Assembly (NCBI GenBank): GCA_004293295.1
Contig: RDYC01000241.1
Location: forward strand, 1-10,176
Origin: Bacteroidota bacterium
Lineage (GTDB): Bacteria > Bacteroidota > Bacteroidia > UKL13-3
Direction of reading: 5' to 3'
Length of the DNA: 10,176 nt
The translations under genes were made by a program, and so were the position numbers. The notes under the pieces were generated by a model. The model did not search any database, was not told the DNA's origin, and was given only the letters and a program-made list of their open reading frames with translations. Each line of letters begins with the position of its first letter. The first letter of the stretch is position 1. This document shows positions 6,790 to 10,176 of the stretch, one piece after another.

Positions 6790-8196
6790 TTAAACCAAGT
6801 TAAATTCTTCGCCCATATTGGGTACTTCAACCCCTTGTATACCAGCTTTAACTAAGGTGTCTTGCATGGCCACTAAATTGGGTTCATCGCCATGTACTAA
6901 AAAAATCTTTTTTAACTTTTTTGTTTTGCAGGCATTGATGTAATTAAATATTTCGTCCTTATCCGGGTGTGAGCTAAACACATCGGTGCGTGAAATGGTG
7001 CTGTAAATGGTAAATTCCTTTCCTTTAATATTGATGTGTTTTTGTCCGGATAGGAGTTTATGACCCAAGGTACCTTCTGCACAGAATCCGGCAATTAATA
7101 TGGTGCTAAACGGGTTTTGAATATTATTTTTCACATGTTCTTGGATTCTACCTCCTTCAACCATACCAGCGGCAGAAATAATTATGCAAGAATCTGTGTA
7201 TTGTAATAACTGGTCGTGTCGGTCAAGGTTATCAATCCATTTCAATCCTTCAAAATCAAACAAGTCGCCATGTTGGTTTAAAAACTGTGTGGCTTGGCTA
7301 TTAAGCAATTCGGGGTGTTTGGTGTAAACATGTGTTGATTTAATTGCCAACGGACTATCTACAAATACTTTAACGGGAGGTAACAACCCTTTTTTAGCCA
7401 ATCGGCAAAGTACGTGCACAATGCTTTGGGTTCTGCCTACACTAAATGCGGGTATTACTAAACGGCCACCAATTTTCGTAATGGTTTGTTCAATATACTT
7501 CATCATTTCAACCTCGGCAAGTTCAGAAGAAGTATGTTTACGCCCTCCATAAGTGGTTTCGCAAATCAGGTAGTCAAGGTCTTTCATTGGCTGTGGAGTT
7601 CTTATTAACTCAGCGTGGTCTCTGCCTAAATCTCCACTAAAACCAATTCTGGTTGTTCTTTGCTCAAACTCATACTCAACAACCACACTGGCAGCGCCCA
7701 ACAGGTGCCCTGCTTCAATAAGTTCAATGCTGATGTTATCTGCTACTTTAAATTTTTTATTAAAGGGTAGGGTTACTACTTTATCCATGGCAACAGCCAC
7801 TTCGCGCTCCAAATAAATGGGCCGAGGAACTTGCTTTTTACGGTGTTTAGGTGCACGGTTGTATAAGTATTTAAACTCATTCATCTGGATATTGGCACTA
7901 TCAAAAAGCAAATGTTTACTCAATTCAAGCGTGGGCTCTGTGCAAATAATTTGGCCTTTATAGCCCCTGTTAACAATGGTTGGAATATTGCCGCTGTGGT
8001 CAATATGAGCATGAGTTAATACCACCAAATCAATATCACCAGGATTGAAAGGGAAATCAAAAGCGGTTTCGTTTAACTCCTTTTTTTGCTCATAATTCAT
8101 TCCACAGTCTATCAAAATTTTATAGCCATTGTCCAATGTAAGCAGGTGCATGCTACCCGTTACTTGTTTGGCTGCTCCCCAAAATGTTATTTTCAT
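6790..8196 (-). CDS. MBL-fold beta-CASP RNA nuclease (CPSF73/Int11-like bacterial homologue)
   Basis: A 468-residue cytoplasmic protein without signal peptide. The metallo-beta-lactamase domain shows H62-A-H64-I-D66-H67, H164 in E-A-G-H-L-L-G-A, and D189 in F-S-G-D-L-G-R. The inserted beta-CASP domain (about 205-395) shows motif A at E213 in C-E-T-T-Y-G-G-R, then P-A-F-S-V-G-R-T-Q (249-257), D-S-P-L-A (280-284) and S-A-A-G-M-V-E-G-G-R (341-350). It also has E-G-T-L-G-H379-K-L-L (motif B region) and F-S-S-H410-P-D (motif C, where histidine rather than valine marks RNA-type enzymes). A terminal L-V-H435-G-D-E is also typical. The full zinc and catalytic set is present, so an active RNA endo- and/or exonuclease is expected; the target RNAs are unknown. 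The length fits bacterial members of ~430-470 residues. It lacks the C-terminal domain of RNase J, so it is not rnj. It is first in a minus-strand run with the permease. Confidence 0.92.
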   Translation of the reverse strand: MKITFWGAAKQVTGSMHLLTLDNGYKILIDCGMNYEQKKELNETAFDFPFNPGDIDLVVLTHAHIDHSGNIPTIVNRGYKGQIICTEPTLELSKHLLFDSANIQMNEFKYLYNRAPKHRKKQVPRPIYLEREVAVAMDKVVTLPFNKKFKVADNISIELIEAGHLLGAASVVVEYEFEQRTTRIGFSGDLGRDHAELIRTPQPMKDLDYLICETTYGGRKHTSSELAEVEMMKYIEQTITKIGGRLVIPAFSVGRTQSIVHVLCRLAKKGLLPPVKVFVDSPLAIKSTHVYTKHPELLNSQATQFLNQHGDLFDFEGLKWIDNLDRHDQLLQYTDSCIIISAAGMVEGGRIQEHVKNNIQNPFSTILIAGFCAEGTLGHKLLSGQKHINIKGKEFTIYSTISRTDVFSSHPDKDEIFNYINACKTKKLKKIFLVHGDEPNLVAMQDTLVKAGIQGVEVPNMGEEFNLV

Positions 8197-8315
8197 GATA
8201 TGTTTTACTCCAATTAATCTATCTCAAACGGCAGATTTGTAATAACTTCAGTTAATTGCTACTTATTTGAGCTTTCTGATACACGCAGCTTCTCGTTTGA
8301 TGCTCCTCGTTATTA

Positions 8316-8329
8316 GCATAATATTATGC
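8316..8329. repeat. 14-bp perfect palindrome GCATAATATTATGC upstream of upp
   Basis: GCATAATATTATGC equals its own reverse complement. It sits 60 bp before the upp ATG and about 47 bp before the -7 box. A perfect dyad without a loop fits a binding site for a dimeric regulator better than an RNA hairpin terminator. It could also be chance in AT-rich sequence, although the GC ends make it less trivial than an A/T-only palindrome. Confidence 0.4.
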
Positions 8330-8376
8330 CAAAGAAGATTTTTTGTGCAAAATAGCTGTTAAAACATCATAAATCC

Positions 8377-8384
8377 TAACTTTG
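8377..8384 (+). promoter_or_regulatory. Candidate -7 box (TAACTTTG) of the upp promoter
   Basis: TAACTTTG is a perfect TAnnTTTG match and ends only five bases before the upp ATG at 8390. With the usual spacing from this element, transcription would begin at or beside the ATG, implying a very short leader or a leaderless mRNA. No TTTG lies 19 bases upstream; the nearest is at 8342-8345, 31 bases away. Confidence 0.5.
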
Positions 8385-8389
8385 AAGCT

Positions 8390-9043
8390 ATGGAAGTGGT
8401 TAATCTATCTGTTGGTAACAGCTTATTGCAGCAATATGTAAGCGAGTTGAGAGACGTAACTATTCAAAAAAACCGATTACGTTTTCGCAAAAATATTGAG
8501 CGCATTGGACAAATTATGGCTTATGAACTGAGCAAAAAGATGCCTTGGCAGCAAGTAAATGTGCAAACACCTCTGGGTACTCATCAGTCTGTTCGCCTGG
8601 CTGAACAACCTGTTTTAGCCACAATACTCAGGGCCGGACTCAGCATGCATCATGGCATATTGGGCTTTTTTGATGAGGCTGATTGTGCATTTATTTCGGC
8701 TTACAGGCGACACACTGATGAACATCACTTTGATATTGTTGTGGAGTATCAGGCAAGCCCTGATATTAATAACAGGATTCTGGTGTTGATTGACCCCATG
8801 CTAGCAACCGGACAAAGCATTGAGCTAACTTATAAAGCATTGCTTAAAAGTGGCATGCCTAAGCAATTGCATGTAGTAAGTTTAATTGCCAGCAGGGCAG
8901 GTGTTGATTATTTGAAACCCATGCTTAAAGGAGCCACACTTTGGGTTGCTGCTATTGATGATGATTTGGACGAAGCAGGTTATATAATTCCGGGGCTTGG
9001 CGATGCCGGAGATTTGTGTTTTGGCGAGAAATTAAGCCGATAA
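8390..9043 (+). CDS. upp: Uracil phosphoribosyltransferase
   Basis: A 217-residue cytoplasmic enzyme of the length expected for bacterial UPRTase. It joins uracil to PRPP to make UMP and pyrophosphate in pyrimidine salvage. Visible motifs in order are I79-L-R-A-G-L-S-M86, S-A-Y-R-R-H near 103-108, the PRPP loop I134-D-P-M-L-A-T-G-Q-S143, and the uracil-binding segment G197-Y-I-I-P-G-L-G-D-A-G-D-L-C-F-G212. The A-x-P-E-G loop found in enterobacterial Upp is here A168-S-R-A-G171, probably a lineage variant rather than a defect because all other signature residues are intact. The start at 8390 is well placed, since the N-terminus M-E-V-V-N-L lacks the longer leader of some homologues. It is divergent from the nuclease gene and followed 26 bp later by a thioredoxin-fold gene that may share its transcript. 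Confidence 0.95.
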   Translation: MEVVNLSVGNSLLQQYVSELRDVTIQKNRLRFRKNIERIGQIMAYELSKKMPWQQVNVQTPLGTHQSVRLAEQPVLATILRAGLSMHHGILGFFDEADCAFISAYRRHTDEHHFDIVVEYQASPDINNRILVLIDPMLATGQSIELTYKALLKSGMPKQLHVVSLIASRAGVDYLKPMLKGATLWVAAIDDDLDEAGYIIPGLGDAGDLCFGEKLSR

Positions 9044-9069
9044 TGGTATTTAATAGGTGAAGTTTTTAT

Positions 9070-9555
9070 ATGAGGTTATTAACAATATTGATTTTTTTAT
9101 CTGTTTCTGCGGTTGCTCAACAAATTAAGTTGGTTGATGTGGCGTGGATAGAACAAATGAAAGCCAACCAATCGGATACGATATATGTGATTAATTTTTG
9201 GGCTACCTGGTGTAAACCATGTGTGGCTGAGCTACCTGTTTTTGAAAAGTTGGGCGCTGAATATGCTGAAAGTAATGTTAAGGTGTTACTGGTGAGTACT
9301 GATATGCGCAAAGAATTAAATGCCCGGTTAAAATCGTTTGTTACTGAAAAACAGTTGAAGCAACAGGTTTTGCTGATGAATGAGGTAAATGCTGATAAGT
9401 GGATAAACCAAGTAAATGCAGATTGGAGTGGGGCAATACCTGCCACATGGATAATAAGGGGTAAAACCGGGTTTGCCAATTTTGTTGAGGGGGAAATGAA
9501 TGAAGAGGAGCTTCGGGCAATACTGGAGAAAGCAAAACATAACAACATCAAATAA
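9070..9555 (+). CDS. Exported TlpA-like thioredoxin-fold protein
   Basis: A 161-residue protein with a short signal peptide (MRLLTILIFLSVSAVA, cleavage after A16 before Q17). It has a single thioredoxin domain: W44-A-T-W-C48-K-P-C51 is the redox-active C-x-x-C in the form typical of TlpA/ResA-type periplasmic thioredoxins, and I123-P124 in S-G-A-I-P-A-T-W supplies the cis-proline. Such proteins reduce or exchange disulfides in the envelope, for example on cytochrome c apoproteins, but no cytochrome-maturation gene is in view and the partner is unknown. It is 26 bp after upp and its stop is four bases before the next gene, which also encodes a thioredoxin-fold protein, so the two are very likely co-transcribed. 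Confidence 0.9.
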   Translation: MRLLTILIFLSVSAVAQQIKLVDVAWIEQMKANQSDTIYVINFWATWCKPCVAELPVFEKLGAEYAESNVKVLLVSTDMRKELNARLKSFVTEKQLKQQVLLMNEVNADKWINQVNADWSGAIPATWIIRGKTGFANFVEGEMNEEELRAILEKAKHNNIK

Positions 9556-9559
9556 ATTT

Positions 9560-10176
9560 ATGAAAAAGGTAACAATTATTTTTACGCTAACAGTGCTGTT
9601 TGGCCTACATTCAGCCTTTATTAGTAACCAGCCCAAAGGGTATGTTGTCGGGGCCACAGCAATAGATTTTAAGTTAAAAAATGTAGATGAAAAAATGGTT
9701 CAACTGGCTGACTATAAGAAGGCAAAAGGGTTTATTTTAATTTTCACCTGTAACCATTGTCCTTTTTCTCAAGCTTATGAGGATAGGATTATTGCCCTGC
9801 ACAAAAAATATGAGCCCAAGGGGTATCCTGTAGTAGCCATTAATCCAAATGATGCCTCAAGGGAGCCTGAGGATAGTTATGTTAATATGAAATTGAGGGC
9901 CAAAGAGAAAAAATTTACTTTTGCCTACTTGTATGATGAATCGCAACAAATTGCCAAAACCTATGGGGCTACCAGAACGCCACATGTTTTTGTGTTGCAA
10001 AAAAACAAGGCAGGTAATCAGGTAATGTACATTGGTGCCATAGATGATAACTACGAAGACGTTAAGCAAGTTAAGGAGAAATATGTGGAGCATGCAGTTG
10101 ATGCCTTATTGGCCGGCAAAACAGTAAATCAAACATTAACCAAAGCCATTGGCTGCGGTATTAAATGGAAAAAATA
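9560..10176 (+). CDS. Exported thioredoxin/AhpC-TSA-like protein with CNHC motif (stop codon cut by window edge)
   Basis: The frame from the ATG at 9560 is open to the window end: 205 codons followed by TA. The C-terminus ...T-K-A-I-G-C-G-I-K-W-K-K resembles the natural end of this family, so TA is probably the first two bases of a stop. A hydrophobic N-terminus (about 4-20) suggests export, though the cleavage site is unclear. The thioredoxin-like fold shows G31-A-T-A-I-D-F-K-L entering the peroxiredoxin-like strand, F62-T-C64-N-H-C67-P as the C-x-x-C motif, and T140-P141-H-V-F as the cis-proline loop. C199 near the end is a third cysteine. Relatives are annotated as thioredoxin-family or redoxin-domain proteins; whether this one is a peroxidase, a reductase or something else is not evident. 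It starts four bases after the preceding stop, forming an operon pair. Confidence 0.88.
   Translation, partial: MKKVTIIFTLTVLFGLHSAFISNQPKGYVVGATAIDFKLKNVDEKMVQLADYKKAKGFILIFTCNHCPFSQAYEDRIIALHKKYEPKGYPVVAINPNDASREPEDSYVNMKLRAKEKKFTFAYLYDESQQIAKTYGATRTPHVFVLQKNKAGNQVMYIGAIDDNYEDVKQVKEKYVEHAVDALLAGKTVNQTLTKAIGCGIKWKK

Larger units (their letters stand above)
8197..8389. promoter_or_regulatory. Divergent control region between the beta-CASP nuclease and upp
   Basis: A 193-bp non-coding gap serving both strands. On the upp side it holds the palindrome and -7 box listed separately. Two imperfect 9-bp direct repeats, CTTCTCGTT (8289-8297) and CTCCTCGTT (8303-8311), sit just before the palindrome. 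On the nuclease side I see no perfect TAnnTTTG; a TTTG and a TAATTG-like run lie 20-40 bases upstream of its ATG but are not well spaced. No hairpin with a U-tract, riboswitch or tRNA was recognised. Confidence 0.45.

Noticed and set aside
6790..8196. Assignment of the beta-CASP protein as RNase J
   Set aside because: It lacks the RNase J C-terminal domain and length (~550 residues or more), and its motifs fit the shorter CPSF73/Int11-like bacterial group better.
9117..9657. Several minus-strand open frames of up to 144 residues opposite the thioredoxin-fold genes
   Set aside because: They overlap strongly supported plus-strand genes with intact catalytic motifs and have no recognisable domain.

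Overview
The window looks like an ordinary stretch of chromosome from an environmental Bacteroidota (Cytophagia/Chitinophagia/Sphingobacteriia-like) bacterium. The DNA is AT-rich. Several exported proteins end their signal peptide in the A-Q form typical of that phylum. There is little purine-rich Shine-Dalgarno sequence ahead of start codons. Several upstream regions carry the TAnnTTTG -7 box of the Bacteroidota primary sigma factor. No tRNA, rRNA, CRISPR array, insertion sequence, phage gene or recent-transfer signature is visible.

Layout. (1) Positions 1-1328, minus strand: a membrane-anchored M48-type zinc metallopeptidase whose C-terminus runs off the left edge. (2) A 134-bp AT-rich divergent spacer, then on the plus strand a secreted M61 (glycyl aminopeptidase-like) metallopeptidase with a degenerate PDZ-like tail (1463-3301). 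After 85 bp comes a secreted all-helical protein of unknown function (3387-4418) that appears to contain an internal duplication. (3) Converging on this is a minus-strand run read from 8196 down to 4447: a beta-CASP metallo-beta-lactamase-fold RNA nuclease, an EamA/DMT-type permease whose start lies one base after the nuclease stop, and an exported PhoD-like metallophosphoesterase that also has its own candidate promoter. (4) A 193-bp divergent spacer holding a 14-bp perfect palindrome and a perfect -7 box almost touching the next start. (5) On the plus strand: uracil phosphoribosyltransferase (upp), then two closely spaced exported thioredoxin-fold proteins. The last reaches the right edge with only the final base of its probable stop codon missing.

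Functionally this is a mix of housekeeping and envelope genes: pyrimidine salvage, RNA processing, envelope proteolysis, periplasmic redox and extracytoplasmic phosphate-ester hydrolysis. The gene order does not point to a defence, secretion or biosynthetic system, and I found no convincing undescribed multi-gene system. The points most worth a second look are the duplicated helical secreted protein, the upp control region, the nuclease-permease stop/start junction, and the back-to-back metallopeptidase pair.
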